Below, piece after piece: positions 41,927 through 52,569 of a stretch of DNA of 64,000 nucleotides. This DNA comes from Mycoplasma sp. Bg2 (GTDB lineage: Bacteria > Bacillota_I > Bacilli_A > Mycoplasmatales > Hepatoplasmataceae), in the NCBI GenBank assembly GCA_001641225.1, contig LSMY01000002.1, positions 1 to 64,000 of the forward strand, in the 5' to 3' direction. The position numbers were made by a program, and so were the translations under genes. Every line of letters starts with the position of its first letter. The stretch's first letter is position 1. The notes beneath the pieces are model-generated. The model was given only the letters and a program-made list of their open reading frames with translations, did not search any database and was not told where the DNA came from.

Positions 41927-42112
41927 ATGCCAGTACCATATAGAAGAACCTCAAAAACAAGAAAAGCTAAACGCAGAACTCATCAAAATGCAGATAAACC
42001 AACTGTCGTAATGTGTGAAAACTGTGGTTTTCATATTAAACCTCATACAGTTTGCAATAAATGCGGATATTATAAAGGAAAAAAAGTAATTAAAGTTAAA
42101 GATGATGAATAA
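41927..42112 (+). CDS. rpmF: 50S ribosomal protein L32
   Basis: The 61-aa protein starts MPVPYRRTSKTRKAKRRTH, typical of L32, and has a zinc site made by CENC and CNKC. SD AGAAAGGAAA precedes it. It overlaps nusB by 11 nt, and the division cluster follows, the same order as in related mollicutes. Confidence 0.97.
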   Translation: MPVPYRRTSKTRKAKRRTHQNADKPTVVMCENCGFHIKPHTVCNKCGYYKGKKVIKVKDDE

Positions 42113-42521
42113 TAATATTTCTTTACGTGATGGACTTGATAATCGAAGAGAAAGAATCATTCTTTTGTATCAAATCTATTTATTAGAATATGATTTAGAT
42201 CAAGTTTTAGAAATACTTTATAATCATACTGAATTTAATTTTACAGATGATCAAATTAAAGTTATTAAAATAATTTTAGAAAATAAAGATTCACTTGAAA
42301 AACAATTAATTAATTATTTACCACAAAACTGAAAATGATCAAGATTTGGTAACTTTGAAAAAGCAATTTTACTTGACTCAACTGCTGAACTTACCCTTTT
42401 TAAGGTTGATAAAGCAATTATTATTAATGAAGCAGTTGAATTTGCTAAAGAATATTGTGATCTTAAAACGCCAGCACTAATTAATGGAATTCTGGATAAT
42501 TTTAATAAAAAAGTTCAATAA
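42102..42521 (+). CDS. nusB: transcription antitermination factor NusB
   Basis: NusB works with NusE (S10) in rRNA antitermination. The 139 aa begin with RRERIILLYQIYLLEYD and keep the family core FEKAILLDSTAELTLFK, IIINEAVEFAKEYCD and ALINGILDNF. The N-terminal helix bundle is rather divergent. The start MMNNN overlaps rpmF; TGA codons at two positions are Trp. Confidence 0.88.
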
Positions 42522-42596
42522 TGGACTTTTTATACTAAATAGCTACTAAAAATTAACTTATTACTCTATATTATTAAATACAATTTTGTCTTGAAA

Positions 42597-42626
42597 TTGT
42601 ATTTTTTTGTGCAAAAAGGTTATAAT
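42597..42626 (+). promoter_or_regulatory. promoter of the division (dcw) cluster
   Basis: TTGTAT (42597-42602) and a perfect TATAAT (42621-42626) are 18 nt apart, 50 nt upstream of mraZ. Confidence 0.6.
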
Positions 42627-42633
42627 ATGGGAG

Positions 42634-42653
42634 AAAGTGGTAAATAGTGGTAG
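42634..42653 (+). promoter_or_regulatory. MraZ box direct repeats
   Basis: Two GTGGTA units 10 nt apart (AAAGTGGTAAATAGTGGTAG) lie between the -10 box and mraZ. They match the AAAGTG-type repeats bound by MraZ upstream of its own operon in mollicutes, so autoregulation is expected. Confidence 0.75.
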
Positions 42654-42675
42654 ATACCATATCAGGGATAAAACT

Positions 42676-43104
42676 ATGATAGGAAATTATAATAACAAAC
42701 TTGATCAAAAAGGCAGAATAATGATTCCTGCAAAATTAAGAGAAGAACTTGGCAAAAAAGTAATTCTTTCTCTTGGCTTTGATTCTACCTTAGAAATTAG
42801 AAACCCAAATGATTTTGATGCTTGAGTAGCTCAATTAAATAAAAATAATACTCTAAATAAAGATGCACGGATTATTTTACGGGCAATTCTTGGTAATTCT
42901 TTTGAACTAAATGTTGATGGTCATGGAAGAATAAATATTCCGCAAACATTAATCAATAGTATTAATTTAAAAGATGATGTAGTTTTAGTTGGAGTGAATG
43001 ACAAGATTGAAATTCATGCTGCTGAAAAATGAAATGCTTTTATGGAAACAACTGCAAAAGGAATTTTAGAAGAAGCCGCAACAAATCTTGACAAAAAAGC
43101 ATAA
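42676..43104 (+). CDS. mraZ: transcriptional regulator MraZ
   Basis: The 142-aa regulator of the division cluster has two AbrB-like DXXXR units: NKLDQKGRIMIPAKLRE (residues 6-22) and NVDGHGRINIPQTL (about 77-90). The start ATG at 42676 is the family start; upstream in-frame codons are rejected because the promoter and MraZ boxes lie there. Its ring-shaped multimers bind the boxes upstream. The stop overlaps the rsmH ATG. Confidence 0.95.
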
Positions 43105-44000
43105 TGGAACATTATTCAGTTCTAAATAAAGAAGTCATTAAAAAATTAAATATAAATCCAGCTGGAATTTATGTAGATGCAACACTCGGCTTAGGCGGAC
43201 ATGCAAAACAGATTGCAAAAAAACTTACTAGTGGAACATTGTTTGCTTTTGATCAAGATAATGAAGCATTGACTTTTGCAAAAGATCAATTAAAAAGCTA
43301 TTCCAATATTATTTATATTAATGATAATTTCAAAAATTTAAAAGATCAATTAGAAAAACATCATATTAAAGAAATTGATGGAATTATTTATGATTTGGGA
43401 ACTTCATACTTTCAATTAACAGAAGAAAGTCGTGGGTTTACTTATCATGGTGAAGCTAAACTGGATATGCGTATGGATCAAAACCAAGACCTTAGCGCTT
43501 ATGAAGTAGTAAATACTTATCCAGAAGAAAAACTTGCTGATATATTTTTCAGATTTGGTGATGAAAAACAAGCAAGAAAATTAGCAAAAGCAATTGTAGA
43601 TAGAAGAACAAACCAGACAATTGTAACAAACGTACAATTGAACGAAATTATTAAACAAGTAAAGGGCTGAAACAAGAAAAAACATCCTTCAAAAAACATC
43701 TTTCAAGCAATTAGAATTGAAGTAAATAAAGAACTTGAAGTTTTAGAAACATCGTTAGTGGATGCATTAAGTTTATTAAAAGTTGGTGGAATTTGTGAAG
43801 TTATTTCTTTTCATTCTTTAGAAGATAAAATTGTAAAAGATATTTTTTGAAAAAACAAAGAAGATATTATGATTACACCACTTGGAAATCAACCAAGATT
43901 TCATACTTCAAAAGCAGTTTATCCCTCACCAAAAGAACTCCTTGAAAATAAATCATCCCGTTCTGCAAAATTACGCACAATCAAAAAGATTCATGAATAA
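43104..44000 (+). CDS. rsmH: 16S rRNA (cytosine(1402)-N4)-methyltransferase
   Basis: RsmH (MraW) methylates C1402 in the decoding centre. The 298 aa show HYSVLNKEVI, the SAM site DATLGLGGHAKQI, FAFDQDNEAL, GIIYDLGTSYFQLTEESRGF, and the C-terminal VISFHSLEDKIVKDIF and SRSAKLRTIKK. TGA Trp codons occur at about 190 and 249. It overlaps mraZ by 1 nt and the ftsA-like gene by 8 nt. Confidence 0.96.
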
Positions 44001-45159
44001 AACATTATTAATTGAAATCAAAGACAATAAAGCAGTAGTAACCTTAACATCATTTAATAGTAAGGTTAGTTTACTTTATAAAAATAGTTTTTACTTTAAA
44101 CCATTGGTTGGTAAAATTCTTTTTGATTCTACTTGAATTAAAAAAATGCAAGCAGAGCTAATAAACATAACTCCCTTTGAAACAATTAATAACATTACAC
44201 TAGTAATTAATACTAAAGGAACACTTAGCAAAACTAAAATCTTAACTTTTTCAACAAAAGCTGATTTAACAACAGAGTTAGCACAAATTAAAACTAAAAT
44301 TGAAAACCAAAATGGAAAATTACTTCATTTAATTAATTTCCGCACAACAATTCTTAGCCAAACTATTAGTGAAATTAAATTAGGACTTGCCTACGAAGTT
44401 GTTTCAAATGATCTTTATAAACAAATTGTTGCAGCATTTTATGCAAATAACCTTGAATTTACAAAAGTAGTTTCAACTATTGAAGCAATAAGAAATGCAT
44501 TAGTTATGCTTAAACAACAAAATAAAGTTATTTTTGATGTTGATATTGAAGCAAAACATACCCTTATTTCAATTATTAAAGATGGAACTTATTTAGAAAT
44601 TATTAAATTAAAAGGTGGCATGGATATTATTTACAAAAATATTGCAAAAAAAATGCAAATTAATTCTAAAACAGCAAGAAAACTATTCATGTCTTTTGGG
44701 TTTATTCCTCCTGATGCTGTTATTGATAATAAAATTATTTATATTAAAAAATCTTTGAATGGAGAACAAACTACATTTAGAAAAAAAGATCTTTCAAATT
44801 ATATTACTGAAATCGTTAATGAGTTTTTTGCTGAAATTAAAGGATATTTGAATAAATATACTAATTTTGCTCCAAGCTTAATTTTTTCTGGAGAAATTAG
44901 TCATCTTGTTGGATTTGAAAGTTATGCCAAAATTGTTTTATCTGCTAAAAATGAAGTTACTGTTTATGATTCAAATATTATTGGATTGAATCAACAAGAT
45001 GCATTAATTGTTGTTGGAGCATTGGAAGAAATGAATAAAAATATTATAATTAAACCAGGTAAGGAAAAAATGTTTAAGGGTGATAATTATCTTTGTAAAA
45101 AACAATATAAAGTATTATTCTTAATCTCAAAAATAAACAGAATGTACAATTATGTTTAA
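43993..45159 (+). CDS. ftsA: divergent FtsA-like cell division protein
   Basis: The 388-aa product sits between rsmH and ftsZ, the slot of FtsA (MG223-like in Mycoplasma). It keeps an actin-like outline: an N-terminal strand pair, a central segment FDVDIEAKHTLISIIKDG followed by KLKGGMDIIYKNIAKKM, which aligns with the FtsA pattern of phosphate 2 loop and GGxxiT, and a C-terminal region LVGFESYAKI. The usual DxGxxxT glycine is absent, so ATP binding is doubtful. I see no amphipathic C-terminal membrane anchor. The assignment is from position and weak similarity. Confidence 0.6.
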
Positions 45160-45190
45160 ATTACCAATTTAATTTAGGAAAGGTGAAGTT

Positions 45191-46474
45191 ATGTTTGAAA
45201 AATTTAACGAAAATGTTGATTTAGAAAATAAAGATACTACCGCAAGAATCAAAATCATTGGTGTTGGTGGTGGTGGAACGAATGCAGTAAATAAAATGAT
45301 TGATTCCAAAATTTTTGGTCTAGAATTTTATATTGCAAATACGGATGCACAAGCATTAAAAAACTCAAAAGCAACAAATAAAATTTTATTAGGAAATGGA
45401 TTAACTAAAGGACTTGGTGCAGGAGCTAACCCAGATGTTGGGCAAAAAGCAGCAATTGAATCATCAGATGCAATTAAAGCTGTTGTTGAAGATACTGATT
45501 TAGTCTTTATTACCATTGGAATGGGTGGAGGAACTGGTTCTGGAGCAGGACCTGTTATTGCCCAAATTGCCAAAGATGAAGGAGCATTAGTGGTAGCAAT
45601 TGTTACTACTCCTTTTGATTTTGAAGGAAAAACTAGAGCTATTAATGCAAAAGATGCATTGCAAAAAATAAAAGAAGTTGCTGATTCTGTAATTGTTGTT
45701 TCAAACAATAGATTACTTTCAGAATTAGGAGCAATTCCTTTAACTGATTCATTTCAATATTCTGATGCAATTTTAAAACAAGCTGTAAGAACAATTACAG
45801 AATTAATTAATAAACATTCATTAATTAACTTAGATTTTGCTGATATTAAAACTGTCATTGCAAATCAAGGACTTGCCTTAATTGGAACTGGAAAATCTTC
45901 AGGTGAAAACGCCGCTGTTGAGGCAGCAATTCAAGCAATTAATTCACCAATTTTAGAATCTTCTATTAAAGGGGCCAAAAATGCTATTGTTAATGTTCTT
46001 GGTGGACCAAAAGCATTAACAATTCAACAAGCTGAAGAAGCAGTACAAACAATTAAAGATGCTGCTTCAAGTAATGTTGATGTTATTTTTGGAGTTACAA
46101 TTTCTGATGAACTTGGAGATGAAATTGTTGTTTCAGTAATTGCAACTGGACTACAACATATCCGTGAAGAAGGAAATTTTGTTTCTAGCGATCAAGGAGT
46201 AGAATTTCTTACTCCAGACGAAATTGATATTAGAAAATATAAAGAAGTAAGTGCAAAAAGTGAACTTCCATTAGGTAATACTAATTTTGGAAATCCTGAA
46301 GAAACTTCAGAAGATGTTTTACTTAGCCTTTCTTTATTAGAAAATACTACAGAAGAAAAATTAAATCTAGTTGCAATGGATAACCAAGTAAAAAGAAATG
46401 GTAAATTTAAAAATCTAATTAGTAAAATCAAAGCAAACAAAAAAGCAAAAGAAGAAAACAAAGGGGCTAAATAG
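45191..46474 (+). CDS. ftsZ: cell division protein FtsZ
   Basis: FtsZ is the tubulin-like GTPase of the division ring. The 427 aa have GVGGGGTNAVNKMI, the tubulin signature IGMGGGTGSGAGP, the T7 loop NLDFADIKTVIANQGLALIG, and a C-terminal region of about 110 residues that is acidic and then basic (KRNGKFKNLISKIKANKK). A conserved C-terminal FtsA/SepF-binding peptide is not obvious. SD AGGAAAGG precedes the start. Confidence 0.97.
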   Translation: MFEKFNENVDLENKDTTARIKIIGVGGGGTNAVNKMIDSKIFGLEFYIANTDAQALKNSKATNKILLGNGLTKGLGAGANPDVGQKAAIESSDAIKAVVEDTDLVFITIGMGGGTGSGAGPVIAQIAKDEGALVVAIVTTPFDFEGKTRAINAKDALQKIKEVADSVIVVSNNRLLSELGAIPLTDSFQYSDAILKQAVRTITELINKHSLINLDFADIKTVIANQGLALIGTGKSSGENAAVEAAIQAINSPILESSIKGAKNAIVNVLGGPKALTIQQAEEAVQTIKDAASSNVDVIFGVTISDELGDEIVVSVIATGLQHIREEGNFVSSDQGVEFLTPDEIDIRKYKEVSAKSELPLGNTNFGNPEETSEDVLLSLSLLENTTEEKLNLVAMDNQVKRNGKFKNLISKIKANKKAKEENKGAK

Positions 46475-46476
46475 AG

Positions 46477-46800
46477 ATGAAGATGAATAAAAGTAAATGC
46501 TGATCAAAAAATAATGATGATTGTATTTGTATTGATGTTAAAGCTTCTAAATTAATTAGATTTAATCCAATTGAATTTAAAGAAGTTAAAATTATTAGTA
46601 ATGAATTAATTTTAGGAAATGTTGTTATTGTTGATTTAAAAGACATGCCTAAAGAAGATACCTTAAGATTCATTGATACAATTACAGGAATTTTAATGGC
46701 TACAAAAGGAAAATATAAAAAACTTGCCTCAAAAACTTATTTACTTGCTCCAAAACCAGAGCTTTTAGAAAAATATGCAGATAAAACTGAACCTCAATAA
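46477..46800 (+). CDS. sepF: SepF-like cell division protein
   Basis: The 107-aa protein follows ftsZ directly and has the SepF core: VVIVDLKDMPKEDTLRFID, then TITGILMATKGKYKKLA and YLLAPK. SepF polymers tether FtsZ to the membrane. The usual N-terminal amphipathic membrane helix is short or missing; instead the start is Cys/Asn-rich (KCWSKNNDDCICID). A second in-frame ATG two codons later is an alternative start. Confidence 0.8.
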
Positions 46801-46825
46801 TACTAACTAAATTAAATAATAATAA

Positions 46826-46861
46826 ATAAAGCAACTTACTAGAAAATTAAAGTTGCTTTAT
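46826..46861 (+). terminator. hairpin after sepF, probable terminator
   Basis: TAAAGCAACTT and AAGTTGCTTTA form an 11-bp stem around a 12-nt loop, with only a weak T run. Confidence 0.55.
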
Positions 46862-46936
46862 CTACTTTAATTAGTGGATTATCATAAATGATTAGTTCTA
46901 ACCATGCTAAAATTAAGGAAAAGGTTGAAATAAATA

Positions 46937-49540
46937 ATGGATTATAAAGATACTTTATTAATGCCTCAAACAAATTTTGAGATGCGCGGTCAACTTAATA
47001 AAAAAGATGCTCTTTTTGTAAAAGAACAACTTTCTTCTTTACTTTATGAAAAAGTAAGTACTCGTAAAGGAAAAGCTTTTATTTTACATGATGGACCACC
47101 TTATGCAAACGGAAACATTCATATTGGTCATGCTTTAAACAAAATTTTAAAAGATTTTGTTATTAGAGATCAAGTGCTACAAGGAAAAAAAGTAAATTGG
47201 GAATTAGGCTGAGATACTCACGGACTTCCAATTGAATTAAAAGTCCAAAAAGCAAATCCAGAACTTAAAAATGCTGATAAAAGTGAATACTTAGCAGCTT
47301 GTAAAAAATATGTTTTAGAGCAAGTTAAAAACCAAGAAGAACAATTCATGTCACTTGGTATTTTAACTGACCCTAATAAAAAATATTTAACTCTTGATCA
47401 TGATTTTGTAGCAAATGAAATAAGTATTTTTCATGCAATGCTAAATAAAGGATTAATTTATCAAGACCTAAAACCAGTTTATTGATCTTGATCTTCAAAA
47501 ACTGCACTTGCAGAAGCTGAAGTAGAATATGCAGTGAAACCAGCATATTCAATTTATTTAAAATTTAAACTAGAAAATACTGATTTATCTTTTGTTATTT
47601 GAACAACTACTCCTTGAACTATTCCAGCAAATGTAGCACTAGCCTTTGGTGAAAGAATTGCTTATTCAATTGTTGATTATAACGGTGAAAAATTAGTTGT
47701 CGCAACAGAGTTAATCGGTACATTAGAACAAAAATTTGCAACTAAATTGAAAGTAATTGCAAATTTTAATCCAAACGAATATATTGGTAAAAATGCTATA
47801 AATCCTTTAAATGGGGCTACCTCAAAATTAGTTTGAGGGCATCATGTCAGCATTGATGATGGAACTGGAATTGTTCATATTGCAGGTGGGCATGGAATTG
47901 ATGATTATTTAATTGCTAAAAAAGAGAATTTACCGCTTCTAGTGGTAATTGATGATTTAGGGCACATGCAAAATGCAGGTGAATTTGATGGTCAATTTTA
48001 TGAAAAAGCAAATAAATTAATTCTTGAAGCCTTAGCTGATGATTTAATTATTAGTTCTAAAATTGAACATGCTGTTCCAATTGATTGAAGAACTAAAAAA
48101 CCAATTGTTTATCGGGCAACAAAGCAATGATTTGTTTCAATTGAAAAAGTTAAAGTAGCAGTAATAGATAATGCAACAAATGTAGAATGGTTTCCTGCTT
48201 GAGGAAAAGAAAGATTAGTGGGCATGACTAAAAATCGTGACGACTGATGTATTTCTCGTCAAAGAGTTTGAGGTGTTCCCATTCCAATTATTTATGATCA
48301 AGATAATAAACCACTTATTAATCAAAAATTACAACAAGAAATTGAACTTCTTTTTGCAAAAGAAGGAATTATTGGGTGACAAAATTTAGATATTGAAAAA
48401 CTTTTACCCAAAGAAATAAAATATAACAAAGGCATGCATCAAGAAGTTGATATTTTAGATGTGTGGTTTGATTCTGGTTCAAGTTGAAAAACTGTTTTGG
48501 GAACAAACCAAATTGCTGATGTCTATCTTGAAGGAAATGATCAATATCGAGGATGATTTAATTCTTCTTTAATTACTTCAACAATTATTCAAGGAACAGC
48601 ACCATATAAAAATGTAATTACTCATGGAATGGTAACTGATGGTAAAGGGAATAAGATGTCTAAATCCATCGGAAATACAATTGATCCCTTAAAAATTACT
48701 CATGAATTTGGAAATGATATTTTACGGCTAATGATTGCTAATGCTAATTATCAAGACAATGTAAAAATTTCTCAAGAATTAATTAAACAAACTACAAATG
48801 ATTATCGTAAAATTAGAAATACCATAAGATTTATCTTAGGAAACCTTGCTGATTATGATGGAAGTGAAGTTGAGTTAACTTCAATTACAAAACTAATTTT
48901 AGATAACATTAATGCAGTCTGAACTCAAATTAGAATAAATTATGCTAATTTTAATTATGTAAATATTGCAAAAGAAATCATGCAAGAGATTACAAGTGGT
49001 TCTATTTCTTATTTACTTGATTATGCAAAAGATGTACTTTATGTTTTTAAAGAAAATGATCAAGAAAGAAGAGCAATTCAATTTGTGCTTACTAAAATCT
49101 TAGATTTGCTCCTTTATGCAATGGCACCACTTATTCCACTTACAGTGGAAGAAGCCTATAAACAAGATAATTCAAAAGAAAGTATCTTTTTAACTACTTA
49201 TCCAAATTTTCCAAAAGGGAATAGAACTCCTTGAATAGAATTTAACCAAATTAGAGAAGTAGTAAACAAAGAAATTGAAATCTTACGGGAAGATAAATTA
49301 TTAAAAAGCTCTCATCAAGCAGTAATTGCAATTACCTTACCAAAAGAATATCTTTATTTACAAGCACATTTAAAAGATTATTTAATGGTTGCAAAACTAA
49401 TTGTTACTTCAGGAGAATCTCTTGCAGTAAAGGCAACCGTTTTTGAAGGTAAAAAATGTGCAAGATGTTGAAAAATATTTGATGAACAAGAAATAACTGA
49501 TGATATTTGCAAGCATTGTAAAGAAGTACTTGCCAAATAA
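46937..49540 (+). CDS. ileS: isoleucyl-tRNA synthetase
   Basis: The class I enzyme has 867 aa. It shows GPPYANGNIHIGHALNK (HIGH), the CP1 editing domain with WTTTPWTIPAN and GTGIVHIAGGHGIDDY, GVPIPI, DVWFDSGSSW, and GNKMSKSIGN (KMSKS). The C-terminal zinc site is CARCW and CKHC. In the editing motif the family APGHGEDD is AGGHGIDD, but Thr-rich and Asp residues remain, so editing may persist. TGA Trp codons are numerous. The gene has its own terminator. Confidence 0.97.
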
Positions 49541-49549
49541 TTTAATTTT

Positions 49550-49574
49550 AAAACCTCTTTTTAAGAGGTTTTTT
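49550..49574 (+). terminator. Rho-independent terminator after ileS
   Basis: AAAACCTCTT-TTT-AAGAGGTTTT followed by T residues. Confidence 0.9.
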
Positions 49575-49597
49575 CTTTTCCTTGTTAATCTAATATT

Positions 49598-50959
49598 ATG
49601 AAAAAGAATTTAATTCTAAATATTTTTATTCTTTCATTAATTACCATTCTTTTATTATTTTATACTCTCTACTGATTATTAATTATTCCCTTTATTTATT
49701 TTGGAATAATCTTATGAAAATATAAAAATAAATATTTAATATTTTTTGTAATTCTTTTTCTTGCAATTTCTGCAGAAACTTTTTTTACTGCTACCTTAGA
49801 AAATGAAGAATATTATCATCAAGCAAAAGTTGCAAAAGTTTATACAAATTCAGTTGTTGTAAAAGAAGACAAAGAAAAATATTTTATTACCATCGAAAAT
49901 AGTTACGAGTTAAATAAAGGGGACACCATTTACTATGAAGGGAGTTATGATGAACTAGAAAAAAATTCTTCATTTGATCGTTTTGTTTATTCAACTGGTG
50001 CAACTGGTTATCTTAATTCAGAACAAACAACAATTATTAAAAAAACAACAAGATGGAGGGATCAAGTTTATAGTAATTTAAAAGCAAAGGAAACACCATT
50101 TACTAATTATGCTTTAGTGCTTTTTTATAAAACTACAAATCAAAATAATAAATTTTTACTTGACGGTTCGGTTATGCTGGGAATTTCATTTCTAATTATT
50201 ATTTCTGGATTTCATATTTCATTAATTATGAATTCATTAGATCATTTTTCAACAAAAGTCTTAAGAACTAAAAAATTCAGTTTTATAATTGCTTCATTTG
50301 TAACCTTATATTTTCTTTATTTTATTTATTGACCACCAACAGGACTTCGAGCTTGGATAAATAAAAATTTCAATCATTATTTAATCCTTTCAAGAAATGA
50401 TACTGTTGCCTTTACTGGATTATTTTTTCTCCTTTTTAATCCCTTCAATATTTTTAGTAATGGACTTATTTTATCTTTTCTAATTACTTTTTTAATTGTA
50501 AATTTAAAATTTAAAAAAAGTTGATCTTGAATTCAAAAAGAAATCACAATTGCTGTATTAGCATTTTGTGTTTCTTTTCCTGTTATATCAACTTGAGAAA
50601 CTAGCATTAATTTAACTGCACCATTAATAACAATTGTTACAATGCCATTAGTAAGTTTTTTATATACAATTATGATTCCACTACTTTTTGTCAAATGATT
50701 GCAACCCTTAGCATTTCCAATTTTAGCTCTTAGTTCATTATTTTTCAAAATTCTTGCTTTAACTTACATTCCTTTAAATATTAATTTATTAAGTTGAAGA
50801 GTAGTAATTGAAGTTGAAATTCTCTTTTTTCTTGAATTACATTTACTAAGAAATAATTTAGTTTTTTTATTTTTAATAATTCCACTTGAAACATTATTAT
50901 TATTTTATAATTTAAATAATGAAATATATAGTTGAAACTGGCTCAATGACAATGCTTAA
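49598..50959 (+). CDS. comEC: short ComEC/Rec2-family competence protein without the metallo-beta-lactamase domain
   Basis: ComEC forms the DNA-uptake channel in competent bacteria. The 453 aa have N-terminal helices and a small OB-like domain (about 80-150), then the competence-domain signature GISFLIIISGFHISLI (about 190-205) and GLRAWI with further helices. B. subtilis ComEC has about 776 aa and ends in a metallo-beta-lactamase domain, which is missing here. As in Bacillus it precedes holA, here with a 41-nt overlap. TGA Trp codons hide the frame in the standard code. Confidence 0.78.
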
Positions 50960-51884
50960 AAATAAAATTGATGAACTCAAAAAACAAAATGAGATTTCAT
51001 CAATTAATTCATCTTTTTTAGATTATGAACGAGAAAATAATTTTAATGAAGCCCTCGGAAATTATTTATCTGATAATTTATCTGGTGAAAAAAAACTTAT
51101 TCTTTTAAAAAATAGTTCTTTTTTAAATGAAAAAAAACTTAATAATCATTTTTTAGAAGCTTTGCAAACAACAATTAATTCTGATACAAATAATATAATA
51201 ATTTTTCAAATTTCTAAACTTAAAATTACTAATACATATTATGGAAAACATAAAGATAATTTTAAATTAATTAAATTAAATACTCCCAAAGGAAAAGAAA
51301 CAATATCTTTTATTAGTAATTATTTTACAAATAATAATATCGGTTATTCTCCAGAAATAGTAAAGCAAATTAATTATCGTGTTGGAGATAATTTTGATCT
51401 CTTGGTGAATGAACTTAAAAAATTAAATTTAATTAATGAAACTTTAAATTATGATTTCATTGAGCAAAATGTTTTTGATATTAAGGGCGAATCCATTTTT
51501 TCTTTAATTGAAGCTATTTTTAAAAAGGATTTTTTCAAGTTAGATAATTCAATTGAAAAATTAAGAATCCAAGGTTATAGTGCGATTCAAATTTTAGAAT
51601 ATTTAATTAATGATCTAATAATTTTATTGCAAATTAAAATTCATTATCAAATTCCAAATGCAAAATATTCTCGAAGAAGAGATATCTTAGCAAGACAAAC
51701 AGGAATTAATTCATTTCGAATTTTGAAATCTCAAGAAAATGCAAAATTGTGGACTGATGAAAAGTTATTAGATTTTTTAGAAAAAATGATTAATCTAGAA
51801 ATTCAACTAATGATTAATAATTCAGAAAATCAACTTTTTATCTTAAAAACTAGCTTAGAATTATTTTTAAGTAATCTAGAATAA
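50919..51884 (+). CDS. holA: DNA polymerase III delta subunit
   Basis: HolA opens the sliding clamp in the clamp loader. The 321-aa protein has three HolA-like parts: a divergent N-terminal AAA+ region without a canonical Walker A, the middle three-helix region (ISNYFTNNNIGYSPEIVKQI, GDNFDLLVNELKKL), and a C-terminal collar (IFSLIEAIFKKDFFKLDN, RRRDILARQTGI). Its place directly after comEC is the Firmicute order. Confidence 0.88.
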   Translation: MKYIVETGSMTMLKNKIDELKKQNEISSINSSFLDYERENNFNEALGNYLSDNLSGEKKLILLKNSSFLNEKKLNNHFLEALQTTINSDTNNIIIFQISKLKITNTYYGKHKDNFKLIKLNTPKGKETISFISNYFTNNNIGYSPEIVKQINYRVGDNFDLLVNELKKLNLINETLNYDFIEQNVFDIKGESIFSLIEAIFKKDFFKLDNSIEKLRIQGYSAIQILEYLINDLIILLQIKIHYQIPNAKYSRRRDILARQTGINSFRILKSQENAKLWTDEKLLDFLEKMINLEIQLMINNSENQLFILKTSLELFLSNLE

Positions 51885-51981
51885 TTACTATTTTATTACT
51901 AAAATTATGCTATAAATTCCTTTGAAATATTTATTTTCTTATTCAACTTTATAAAAAAATAAAGTATAGTAAAATTAGAAT

Positions 51982-52560
51982 ATGGAAAATAGAAACTTAT
52001 ATACATACTTTGGCCCTATGTTTTCTGGTAAATCGAAAAAATTAGTAATAGTTTATCATTCACTATCAGATACAAAGGCAATCTTTAAACCCCTAATAGA
52101 TACTCGAGATGAAGTTCTAATTCAATCAAGACATGGAGAACATGCAATTGCTATTCCCCTAAAAAATATTGAAGATATTTTTGATCATGTTGAAAGCCCA
52201 ATAAAACAAAAACATTTATTTTTTGATGAAGCTTTTATGTTTGATGGAGATTTTGTTAAAATTGTAAAACAATTATTAGCACAAGATTATTATGTTCATG
52301 TTGCAGGATTAGATACTAATTATTTAGGAAAACCCTTTGTTGCTATGCAAACACTAATTAAAATGACCCCAGAATGTAATAAACATAAATTACATGGTTG
52401 ATGTCATATTTGTAATAAACCATCTAATTGAACAGTAAGACTAACAAACGGAGTTTTAGACGGACCTGATACACCACTAATTGTGGTTGATGATGGGAGA
52501 ACTAATACAGTTTATCAAACAAGGTGTGATAAACATAAAGACTATAATAGTCTTAAATAG
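51982..52560 (+). CDS. tdk: thymidine kinase
   Basis: The 192-aa type II thymidine kinase makes dTMP from thymidine. It has P-loop FGPMFSGKSKKL, FFDEAFMFDG, GLDTNYLGKPF, and a zinc lasso from CHIC (about residue 141) plus RCDKH near the end. TGA codons are Trp. It starts a salvage and folate group tdk-thyA-folA with short gaps. Confidence 0.95.
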
Positions 52561-52569
52561 GAAGGAATA

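Noticed and set aside
42607..42675. Upstream start for mraZ adding 23 residues
   Set aside because: The added stretch would cover the -10 box and MraZ boxes, and MraZ proteins begin at the M-x-G-x-Y position.
45328..45708. Long reverse-strand open frame across ftsZ
   Set aside because: It is the antisense shadow of ftsZ, with composition forced by the real gene and no SD.
46801..46936. T-box riboswitch before ileS
   Set aside because: No T-box core sequence or specifier-loop arrangement is visible, and the region is only 136 nt with one simple hairpin.
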